Assembly: GCA_024742655.1 (NCBI GenBank)
Contig: JANSYB010000218.1
Location: 1-5,240, forward strand
From: Paracoccaceae bacterium
GTDB lineage: Bacteria; Pseudomonadota; Alphaproteobacteria; Rhodobacterales; Rhodobacteraceae
Direction of reading: 5' to 3'
DNA length: 5,240 nt
In this document: piece by piece, positions 1-4,610 of the stretch
Layout: every line of letters starts with the position of its first letter
Position numbering within the stretch: the stretch's first letter is position 1
Notes under the pieces: generated by a model
The model's input: the letters and a program-made list of their open reading frames with translations, nothing else
What the model was told of the DNA's origin: nothing
Database searches by the model: none
Translations under genes and position numbers: made by a program

Positions 1-579
1 CAGACCCGTGGTGGCCTGCGCCGCCAATGCCCCGGCGTCGCCGGTGAAATCCCATTTGTACCACGGCACCTGCTGCAGGAATTGCGCATAGGCGCGGGCC
101 TGAGTCGCAGACAGGTCGTCCAGCGGTGCGCGTGCCGGCCCCCGCAGCCATGTCGCGACCCGGCCGATCGTCTCCTCGTAGGCCGCCTTGGCCAGTAATT
201 CGGCGGTGAAGCTGACCCCGATGACATAGACCATCTGCTTGGTCTCCCACGCGAAACCGCCATGATCCGCCGTCGCCCCGCTCAGCGCGCAAAGCGACGA
301 CCAGAAGCCGCCAATCGCGCGCAGATATCCGAAATCATGCGGATCACCCGCGCCGATCACCTGCGCATAATCGTCATAGGCATGCACGATATGCCATTCG
401 GGATAGGTCATCAGCGTGCGCGCCTCCTCCCGGTGATGCTCAGTCGGCAGGATGGCTGCATAGTCCTGCGGCTTGGCCTTGGGAATACAGGCCAGTTCGT
501 TATACCCCACCGGCGCCATGAGGCCGATGACCAGCACGACAGCCAGCAGGACCAGACGTTTCAACCACCGCCAGAGCAT
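1..579 (-). CDS. Conserved membrane-anchored protein of unknown function (partial, 3' end beyond the window)
   Basis: The frame is open from ATG at 579 to the left edge, giving the first 193 residues with no stop. The N-terminus (MLWRWLKRLVLLAVVLVIGL) is basic then strongly hydrophobic, so it is an uncleaved anchor or signal peptide. Cys31 follows in NELAC, which lacks a proper lipobox, so I do not call a lipoprotein. The rest is soluble-looking and presumably periplasmic, with aromatic-rich segments such as TYPEWHIVHAYDDYA (residues 58-72), GFWSSLCALSG (91-101) and QQVPWYKWDF. I recognise these as the style of a conserved uncharacterised proteobacterial family, but I know no function. The start lies 3 bases after the preceding gene's TAG with only a G-rich stretch before it, so translation is probably coupled. 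It is the third gene of an operon with a Tat-exported flavoprotein oxidase and a small membrane protein, suggesting a shared envelope task. Confidence 0.82.
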   Translation of the reverse strand, partial: MLWRWLKRLVLLAVVLVIGLMAPVGYNELACIPKAKPQDYAAILPTEHHREEARTLMTYPEWHIVHAYDDYAQVIGAGDPHDFGYLRAIGGFWSSLCALSGATADHGGFAWETKQMVYVIGVSFTAELLAKAAYEETIGRVATWLRGPARAPLDDLSATQARAYAQFLQQVPWYKWDFTGDAGALAAQATTGL

Positions 580-582
580 CCC

Positions 583-987
583 CTACCCCCGATCCAGCCG
601 CAGCCCGGCAAACAGCGCGAAGCCGCCAAGCGCGATATGCGGCAGGTTGGCCAGGATGCGCGGCAGCGCCAGCGAAAAGCCCTGCGACGGGTTCGAGAAG
701 ATCGCAAGGTCGAGGAACCCGTAGGCGGTGAAAATCCCGAACACCCCGTCGGCGAGGTAAAGCGCGCCGAAGATCACGAGGAACATCTTCGCCGCCCGGT
801 GGCTGATCAGCGCCGCCGACAGCGCCCAGAGCGCCGAGACCAGATGCAGCGCATCGTCGAACGGGTCGAGCGCGAAAATGCCGAAGGCTAGCCCGTTCTC
901 ATCCGTCAGTCCGGGGATATAGTTGATCGCGGCCGCAAGCAGCAGCGCGACGGTGTAGAAAAGGCAGATTTTGCGAAGCAGGGTCAT
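583..987 (-). CDS. Small four-helix integral membrane protein, DUF4383-like
   Basis: This encodes 134 residues starting MTLLRKICLFY. Four hydrophobic segments are visible: about 7-24, 46-62, 67-90 and 110-130. Two of them carry a His followed by small and hydrophobic residues (DDALHLVSALWAL, 44-56; NLPHIALGGFALFAGL, 114-129), the pattern I associate with the uncharacterised DUF4383 family. Length and topology also fit, but the family call is from memory. The ATG at 987-985 overlaps the TGA of the upstream oxidase gene in an ATGA arrangement, and the next gene starts 3 bases after its TAG, so all three are almost certainly cotranscribed and translationally coupled. No good Shine-Dalgarno precedes the start. 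A longer in-frame reading to 1347 exists but runs inside the oxidase gene in another frame and is rejected. A role as membrane partner of the oxidase is inference from context. Confidence 0.82.
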   Translation of the reverse strand: MTLLRKICLFYTVALLLAAAINYIPGLTDENGLAFGIFALDPFDDALHLVSALWALSAALISHRAAKMFLVIFGALYLADGVFGIFTAYGFLDLAIFSNPSQGFSLALPRILANLPHIALGGFALFAGLRLDRG

Positions 988-2471
988 AGGCGGTTCAGGT
1001 AACTGTCCCAAAGGCTGTTGCGGAAAACCAGGCCCGGGTCGATCTCGCGCTTGGCGGCGGCAAAGGCCTGGGCGCGCGGATAGGCGCGGTCCAGCTGGTC
1101 GATCGTGGCATGGGGCCGATATGGCAGGTAATAGGTGCCGCCAATGGCGGTCACCCCGTCGATCAGGGCGCGGGTCATGCGGGCCATGTCGGCCTCGCCC
1201 CGCGCGGTCATTTCCTGGCTGAAGGACATCACCGCGGCAATGCGCGGCACCGAGGCATAGGACAGCCAGCTGTCGGGATCGGTGTCGATGAAACGCAGGG
1301 TGACATTCAGGAATTCCTGGTAGGAGGCCGGGATCACCGCGCGGCAAACGTCGAGAAACTCGGTGAACCGGTCGGGATGAATGAAATATTCATGCAGGAT
1401 GTCCGTGCGGTCGGGATTGCGATCATCCAGCGTCACCACCGGTTCGTTGATCAGCGAATTGCGCGTCACCTCGCCCGCGCCCAGCCTCGGGCCAAGCCCG
1501 GTTTCGAACCACCAGCGCAGCCGCTTCATCCGCTCGTTGCCCAGTTGCGCGCGGTACACCCGGCTGGCCAGATGCGCCATCGTGCCCGAGCCAGAGGCCG
1601 GGGGCAGATCGCCCTGATCCCCGACCGGGCGATAGGTGATCAGCAACGCCTTTTCGAAGAAATCGCCACGCGCCACGTTCAGGCGCCCATAGGCCATGTT
1701 GACCGTCCCGTCCGAGATCGCCTCGATAAAGCGCGGCGCGAACTCAGCGGCCGGCAACCTTTCGAAAGCGGGCTGCAAACGCAGGTTGGGCGACATCTCG
1801 ACCACCATCGAGGTGATCGCGCCGGTCAACCCGTAGCCGCCCATCGTCATACCGAACAGATCGGCGTTCTGGGTCCGTGAACAGCTTACCAGTTCGCCAT
1901 CCGGCAGGACCATGTCAAAGCTTTGCACCGTTGCCCCCATGGGCCCAAGCCGGGCCGGCCAGCCATGGGCATTCACGCAAAACGTGGCCGCCACGCCGAA
2001 ATCGTGATTGGACTGCATCACCTTGGGGCCGAACCCGATCGGGTCCAGCGCGGCAATCACCTGTGACCAGCGCGCCCCGGCATGCACCCAGAACGTGCCG
2101 GCGTCGGTGTCCGGCGCGATCGCCCCGTTGTGATAGGTGATGGCATGACCGTCACGCGGAATGGCCTGCCCGCCCATCGAATGGCGCGCGGCCCCCACGT
2201 TGACGGGGCGGCCCGCGGCCGCCGCCGCGCGGATTTCGGACCGGATCGCCTCGACCAGCGCGTCGCCGGGATCCTGCGACAGCACGATATGCTTGTGAAC
2301 CGGCGTTTCGCTGAGACCGCTGGCATCGTTCAACGTCCCGGCCGCGCCTGCGGGCTTGATCCACGTCACCCCGTCATAACCGGGCAGATCGGCGGAGTAC
2401 CGCGCGCTCAGCGCCCCACCGGCGAGGGCCCCCGCCCCCAAAAGCAAGGCTCGTCTTGTCACTGGTCTCAT
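984..2471 (-). CDS. Tat-exported FAD-binding (PCMH/aldonolactone-oxidase-type) oxidoreductase
   Basis: This 495-residue protein probably oxidises a sugar, lactone or alcohol-like substrate with FAD in the periplasm. The N-terminus MRPVTRRALLLGAGALAGGA is a twin-arginine signal (Arg6-Arg7, hydrophobic core 8-22), with cleavage likely near 20-27. The FAD-binding domain spans roughly 60-230: GRPVNVGAARHSMGGQ (87-102) is the flavin loop, and His97 sits where covalent 8-alpha-histidyl FAD is held in related oxidases. SNHDFGVAATFCVNAHG (154-170) and DLFGMTMGGYGLTGAITSMV (204-223) are typical of the fold. The C-terminal part ends with YLPYRPHATIDQL (448-460) and REIDPGLVFRNSLWDSYL (475-492), resembling the closing motif of D-arabinono-lactone and gulonolactone oxidases. 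Start ATG 2471 is chosen because AAAGGT lies 6 bases upstream; a GTG at 2486 is possible. It is first in an operon with two envelope genes. The substrate is unknown. Confidence 0.9.
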   Translation of the reverse strand: MRPVTRRALLLGAGALAGGALSARYSADLPGYDGVTWIKPAGAAGTLNDASGLSETPVHKHIVLSQDPGDALVEAIRSEIRAAAAAGRPVNVGAARHSMGGQAIPRDGHAITYHNGAIAPDTDAGTFWVHAGARWSQVIAALDPIGFGPKVMQSNHDFGVAATFCVNAHGWPARLGPMGATVQSFDMVLPDGELVSCSRTQNADLFGMTMGGYGLTGAITSMVVEMSPNLRLQPAFERLPAAEFAPRFIEAISDGTVNMAYGRLNVARGDFFEKALLITYRPVGDQGDLPPASGSGTMAHLASRVYRAQLGNERMKRLRWWFETGLGPRLGAGEVTRNSLINEPVVTLDDRNPDRTDILHEYFIHPDRFTEFLDVCRAVIPASYQEFLNVTLRFIDTDPDSWLSYASVPRIAAVMSFSQEMTARGEADMARMTRALIDGVTAIGGTYYLPYRPHATIDQLDRAYPRAQAFAAAKREIDPGLVFRNSLWDSYLNRL

Positions 2472-2477
2472 GCACAC

Positions 2478-2483
2478 ACCTTT
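2478..2483 (-). promoter_or_regulatory. Ribosome binding site of the FAD oxidase gene
   Basis: The minus strand reads AAAGGT ending 6 bases before ATG 2471. This favours the ATG over the GTG at 2486, which would put the site inside the coding region. With the ATG, the twin-arginine pair falls at residues 6-7, a normal position for a Tat signal. Confidence 0.6.
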
Positions 2484-2491
2484 CACACCAC

Positions 2492-2505
2492 TTGTATGAC
2501 ATGTC
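2492..2505 (-). promoter_or_regulatory. Possible regulator operator just upstream of the oxidase RBS
   Basis: The minus strand holds ATGTCATACAA, with TGT-CAT-ACA half-site symmetry like operators of FadR-type GntR repressors, overlapped by the perfect palindrome GACATGTC (2498-2505). It lies 8 bases upstream of the RBS, where a repressor could block initiation. A weak minus-strand promoter could be TTGCAT (2528-2523) with ACATGT (2505-2500 region) at 17-base spacing. Both are short motifs that can arise by chance, and no gntR gene is in the window. Confidence 0.25.
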
Positions 2506-2529
2506 TGCGAGAAAGCGCCGAATGCAAAG

Positions 2530-2545
2530 GTCCGGAATTCCAGAC
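2530..2545. repeat. Short imperfect palindrome in the oxidase upstream region
   Basis: GTCCGGAATTCCAGAC is a 16-base inverted repeat with a single mismatched pair (C2533 against A2542) around the perfect core GGAATTCC. It lies about 60-75 bases upstream of the oxidase start, where a transcription factor could bind. Its GGAATT core recurs at 2575-2580 in the neighbouring hairpin. No known factor is recognised. Confidence 0.4.
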
Positions 2546-2574
2546 TTTTGCGAACAGCGTGGCCTGCAGGACGC

Positions 2575-2593
2575 GGAATTTTCCAAAAATTCC
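2575..2593. repeat. Inverted repeat A of a three-hairpin cluster
   Basis: The arms GGAATTTT (2575-2582) and AAAATTCC (2586-2593) are perfect complements around a 3-base loop, CCA. On the minus strand the hairpin lies about 55 bases after the xthA stop and offers a short U-run. It is AT-rich in an otherwise GC-rich region and ends one base before the next palindrome. Confidence 0.7.
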
Positions 2594-2594
2594 C

Positions 2595-2620
2595 GACCAG
2601 AAAATGCGCATTTTCTGGTC
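2595..2620. repeat. Perfect 26-base palindrome (inverted repeat B)
   Basis: The half GACCAGAAAATGC (2595-2607) is followed without a spacer by its exact reverse complement (2608-2620). A gapless perfect palindrome of this length is unlikely by chance. As DNA it is a plausible operator for a dimeric regulator; as RNA it would fold into a hairpin with a few central bases unpaired and could help terminate xthA. It sits between xthA and the oxidase operon and is flanked by two further hairpins. Confidence 0.8.
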
Positions 2621-2642
2621 CGTTTTCTGTATCAGAAAACGG
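2620..2642 (-). terminator. Stem-loop just downstream of xthA (inverted repeat C), probable 3' end structure
   Basis: The arms CCGTTTTCTG (2620-2629) and CAGAAAACGG (2633-2642) pair perfectly over 10 bases with a 3-base loop. In the sense of transcription the stem begins 5 bases after the xthA TAG. No clean U-tract follows, so it is not a canonical intrinsic terminator, but with the two hairpins that follow it could stop or stabilise the xthA transcript. It shares CAGAAAA/TTTTCTG with the 26-base palindrome, so alternative pairings are possible. Confidence 0.5.
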
Positions 2643-2647
2643 GCGCG

Positions 2648-3436
2648 CTACAGGTCGAAACTGGCGAAAACCGGGGCGTGGTCACTGGGTTTTTCCCAGC
2701 CGCGCGCCGCGCGCAATATGCGGCTGGAATGTGCCGCGCCCGCAATATCGGGGCTGGCCCATATGTGATCCAGCCGCCGGCCCTTGTCGACCGCGTCCCA
2801 GTCGCGCGCGCGGTAGGACCACCAGCTGTAAAGCTGGCCTTCGGGAATGTCGGCGCGGGTCACATCCGTCCATTTGCCCGCCTCCATCACGTCGCCGAGG
2901 TGATCGACCTCGATCGGCGTGTGGCTGACCACTTTCAGCAATTGCTTGTGCGACCAGACATCATCCTCACGCGGGGCGATGTTGAGATCGCCCACAAGGA
3001 TAGATTTCTCGGGCCGTTCGCCATGAAACCAGTCGCGCATCTCGGTGAGGTAGTCGAGTTTCTGGCCGAATTTCTCGTTGACCTCGCGATCGGGAACATC
3101 CCCGCCGGCCGGGACGTAGAAATTATGGATCACGGTGCCGTTTTCCAGCCGCCCCGCGACGTGACGGGCATGGCCAAGGGCCGCGAAATCCTTGTCGCCC
3201 ATGTCTTCGATCGGCAATTTCGACAGGATGGCAACCCCGTTGTAGCCCTTTTGCCCACGCGCGACCATGTGCGTGTAGCCAAGCGCGTGGAACCGCTCCA
3301 GCGGGATCTTCTCGACCGGGCTCTTGCATTCCTGCAGGCACAGGATATCGGGGGCCTCTTCCTCCAGCAGCTTGCACACTATGGGTTCGCGCAGGCGGAC
3401 CGAGTTGATATTCCATGTGGCCAGGGTAAAGGGCAT
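2648..3436 (-). CDS. xthA: Exodeoxyribonuclease III (AP endonuclease, EEP superfamily)
   Basis: This 262-residue cytoplasmic repair enzyme cleaves DNA 5' to abasic sites and removes 3' blocking groups, and has 3'-5' exonuclease activity in base excision repair. It begins MPFTLATWNINSVRLR, the standard N-terminus. Active-site residues of the exonuclease-endonuclease-phosphatase fold are all visible: Asn9, Glu36 (CLQECK), Tyr107 (NFYVPAGGD), Asp150 and Asn152 (VGDLNIAP), Asp223 (RLDHIWAS), and Asp252-His253 (PSDHAPV). The length matches the family. Start ATG 3436 is chosen because the family starts here and AAAGGCGAG lies just upstream; the 14-codon longer reading would overlap the preceding gene. 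It follows the hydrolase stop by 19 bases, so the two are probably cotranscribed. A strong hairpin starts 5 bases after its TAG. Confidence 0.97.
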   Translation of the reverse strand: MPFTLATWNINSVRLREPIVCKLLEEEAPDILCLQECKSPVEKIPLERFHALGYTHMVARGQKGYNGVAILSKLPIEDMGDKDFAALGHARHVAGRLENGTVIHNFYVPAGGDVPDREVNEKFGQKLDYLTEMRDWFHGERPEKSILVGDLNIAPREDDVWSHKQLLKVVSHTPIEVDHLGDVMEAGKWTDVTRADIPEGQLYSWWSYRARDWDAVDKGRRLDHIWASPDIAGAAHSSRILRAARGWEKPSDHAPVFASFDL

Positions 3437-3455
3437 GTAGGCTCGCCTTTCGCGG

Positions 3456-4436
3456 TTACTTCGCAACGTCCGGCGCAATAAGCCCGAGCGCGCGGGTCAG
3501 CGCAAGGCTGAAGGCCACGCGATCCTCGATCTGGGGGATATGGCCGACCCCGGGCAAAGTGATCAGCTGCGCGCCGGGGGTCAGCGCGGTCAATTCCTGC
3601 CCCTGTGACAGCGGCGTGACGGTGTCCTCCATGCCCCAGATATAGACGGTCGGCACCTCCAGCGCGCGGTAGGCCTCGGGCCGGGTGCTGCGCGCGCCCA
3701 CGGGCGGCACCAGCAACGATGGCAGCCATTGCGCATAGGCGCGCGTGGTACCCTCGCGCGCGAAGGGGCGCGTCAGGATGGTCACGATATCCGGCGTCAC
3801 GGCCTCTTTCACATGGATCAGCCCACGCAGGAAATGCCCGGTCAGAAGCGGGTTGGTCATGGTCAGCGCCACTGCGGCCTCGCGCAATACGCGGCCACGC
3901 AGGATAAACGGCAGGGACCCACCTCTTTCATGCCCGTTCAGCCCGATCGCCCCATCAACGACCACCAGCCCCGCGAAGGCCTCGGGCGACAGCATCACGG
4001 CCTCGACGCCGGGGCCCGCCCCCACGGAATGCGCCACCAGAACCGGGCGTGTTTCCAAGGCCTCGATCAGCGCCAGGATGCGTTGCGCCTGCACCTGCCG
4101 GCGATAGTCCCCATCCGGGGCGTGATCGGAAAACCCGAAAGGCGGCATGTCGAACGCCATGGCCCGCCAACCGCGCTCTCCCATCTCGGTCAACGTCGGA
4201 CGCCACAGGCCCGACCACGCCGCCGTGCCATGCGCAAATAGCAGAACCGGCCCATCCCGAGGGCCCGCCTCTTCGACATAGATGCGGCCCGTGGTTGTTT
4301 CGATCAGTCGCCCGGCCTCCGGCAGCATGGCGTTCAATGCCTGCGATTCGCGCAGGCCCGCCGCCAGCCGGAACCCGACCACGACGCACAGTGCCAAAAC
4401 CAACCCACCCAGCAATACTCGTTTAAAGATACGCAT
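3456..4436 (-). CDS. Membrane-anchored alpha/beta hydrolase
   Basis: This 326-residue protein starts MRIFKRVLLGGLVLALCVVV, a short basic head followed by one transmembrane or signal-anchor helix (about 7-24). An alpha/beta hydrolase domain follows: the oxyanion-hole motif AHGTAAWSGLW (68-78), FDMPPFGFSD (95-104), a nucleophile elbow VAHSVGAG (134-141) with Ser137, a lid region roughly 165-245, the acid Asp271 in WGMEDTVTP, and His299 in PGVGHIPQIED. The complete triad Ser137-Asp271-His299 indicates an active ester-type hydrolase, though the first Gly of GxSxG is Ala. The substrate cannot be read from the sequence. Start ATG 4436 has AAGGGGA 6 bases upstream; the reading open to 4529 would run through a terminator and is rejected. 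It sits after that terminator, so it should have its own promoter, though none is obvious in the remaining 45 bases. It is followed by xthA. Confidence 0.88.
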   Translation of the reverse strand: MRIFKRVLLGGLVLALCVVVGFRLAAGLRESQALNAMLPEAGRLIETTTGRIYVEEAGPRDGPVLLFAHGTAAWSGLWRPTLTEMGERGWRAMAFDMPPFGFSDHAPDGDYRRQVQAQRILALIEALETRPVLVAHSVGAGPGVEAVMLSPEAFAGLVVVDGAIGLNGHERGGSLPFILRGRVLREAAVALTMTNPLLTGHFLRGLIHVKEAVTPDIVTILTRPFAREGTTRAYAQWLPSLLVPPVGARSTRPEAYRALEVPTVYIWGMEDTVTPLSQGQELTALTPGAQLITLPGVGHIPQIEDRVAFSLALTRALGLIAPDVAK

Positions 4437-4442
4437 CCGCCG

Positions 4443-4449
4443 TCCCCTT
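4443..4449 (-). promoter_or_regulatory. Ribosome binding site of the alpha/beta hydrolase gene
   Basis: The minus strand reads AAGGGGA, ending 6 bases before ATG 4436. This decides the start against the upstream in-frame reading, which extends 31 codons back through the intrinsic terminator. Confidence 0.6.
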
Positions 4450-4481
4450 GCCCGCTTGCATAGAACACACAACCGATCCAG

Positions 4482-4508
4482 AAAAAAGCCCCGGCAAGAT
4501 GCCGGGGC
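4482..4508 (-). terminator. Intrinsic terminator of the response regulator / small RNA transcript
   Basis: On the minus strand GCCCCGGC (4508-4501), the loop ATCTT and GCCGGGGC (4495-4488) form a perfect 8-base GC-rich stem. It is followed at once by six T residues (4487-4482). This is a textbook Rho-independent terminator and separates the regulator and its 3' UTR from the downstream hydrolase-xthA pair. Confidence 0.93.
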
Positions 4509-4556
4509 CAGTCCAACAGGGAGGTGCATGTAAATGCCCGTACATGCTGCGGGTTG
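4482..4556 (-). ncRNA. sorX: SorX-like 3' UTR-derived small RNA candidate
   Basis: Between the response regulator stop and the intrinsic terminator lies a short structured RNA. Its 5' stem-loop has arms GCATGTA (4547-4541) and TACATGC (4532-4526), perfectly paired around an 8-base loop. Next comes an unpaired linker containing ACCUCCCU (4525-4518), then the terminator hairpin. In Rhodobacter sphaeroides, SorX is a conserved RNA derived from the 3' UTR of an OmpR-type regulator mRNA. Its functional form is a fragment of about 75 nt made by RNase E, and it down-regulates potA and aids resistance to singlet oxygen and organic hydroperoxides. Position, neighbour and size fit here; I did not compare sequences, so the name is a positional inference. 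The 5' end near 4556 is estimated from the published fragment length and from a possible internal promoter; the unprocessed form could begin near 4604. Confidence 0.6.
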
Positions 4557-4562
4557 AATGGA

Positions 4563-4568
4563 TTCCTA
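4563..4568 (-). promoter_or_regulatory. Possible -10 element of an internal promoter for the small RNA
   Basis: The minus strand reads TAGGAA (followed by T). Its first base lies 29.5 bases from the centre of the FNR-like box, which is exactly the geometry of a class II activated promoter (box at -41.5). Transcription would begin near 4556. The hexamer itself is a weak match to TATAAT, and processing of the regulator mRNA would not need it. Confidence 0.25.
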
Positions 4569-4569
4569 G

Positions 4570-4598
4570 CAAGTCAGGAAAACCACCACTTTGACTTG
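4570..4598 (-). other. Upstream stem-loop in the regulator 3' UTR
   Basis: On the minus strand CAAGTCA (4598-4592) and TGACTTG (4576-4570) can form a 7-base stem with a 15-base loop. It begins 12 bases after the regulator stop and precedes the candidate RNA body, so it could be the part removed on processing. It overlaps the FNR-like box, so the two readings compete to explain the same bases. Confidence 0.4.
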
Positions 4599-4604
4599 AA
4601 TCAA
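4591..4604. promoter_or_regulatory. FNR/CRP-family binding site-like box
   Basis: TTGACTTGAATCAA matches the FNR-type pattern TTGAT-N4-ATCAA at 9 of 10 fixed positions. It starts 6 bases after the regulator stop codon and upstream of the candidate small RNA. In Rhodobacterales such boxes bind FnrL, the oxygen-sensing regulator. Because the box also overlaps a possible RNA stem, the match may not reflect protein binding. Confidence 0.4.
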
Positions 4605-4610
4605 CTTGCC

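Noticed and set aside
27..31. Signs of horizontal transfer, insertion sequences or repeats across the coding regions.
   Set aside because: Base composition and codon style look even over all genes, and no transposase, tRNA, attachment site or long direct repeat was found.
487..489. Lipoprotein modification at Cys31 of the left-edge protein.
   Set aside because: The residues before the Cys (Asn-Glu-Leu-Ala) have Glu at the lipobox -3 position, where Leu or a similar residue is needed.
583..1347. Long minus-strand reading of 254 codons ending at the small membrane protein stop.
   Set aside because: Its first 120 or so codons run inside the FAD oxidase gene in another frame. The real gene starts at 987 with the ATGA overlap, and the hydrophobic protein begins there.
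1110..1880. Plus-strand open frame of 256 codons opposite the FAD oxidase.
   Set aside because: It is rich in Arg, His, Gly and Ala as expected of a complementary-strand shadow, has no ribosome binding site or domain, and lies wholly inside a well-supported gene.
2456..3481. Plus-strand open frame of 341 codons opposite xthA.
   Set aside because: It is antisense to a complete exonuclease III gene with all catalytic residues, a common shadow in GC-rich DNA. Its translation has no recognisable domain and it would run through the palindrome cluster.
4437..4529. Upstream extension of the hydrolase gene by 31 codons.
   Set aside because: It would have to be translated through the intrinsic terminator and its T-run. 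The good ribosome binding site and the normal membrane anchor support ATG 4436.
4518..4557. Plus-strand AGGGAGGTGC followed by ATG-TAA, and a seven-codon reading frame from 4534.
   Set aside because: It looks like a strong ribosome binding site with a start-stop pair, but it is the complement of the anti-SD motif and stem of the minus-strand RNA. No plus-strand gene or promoter supports it.
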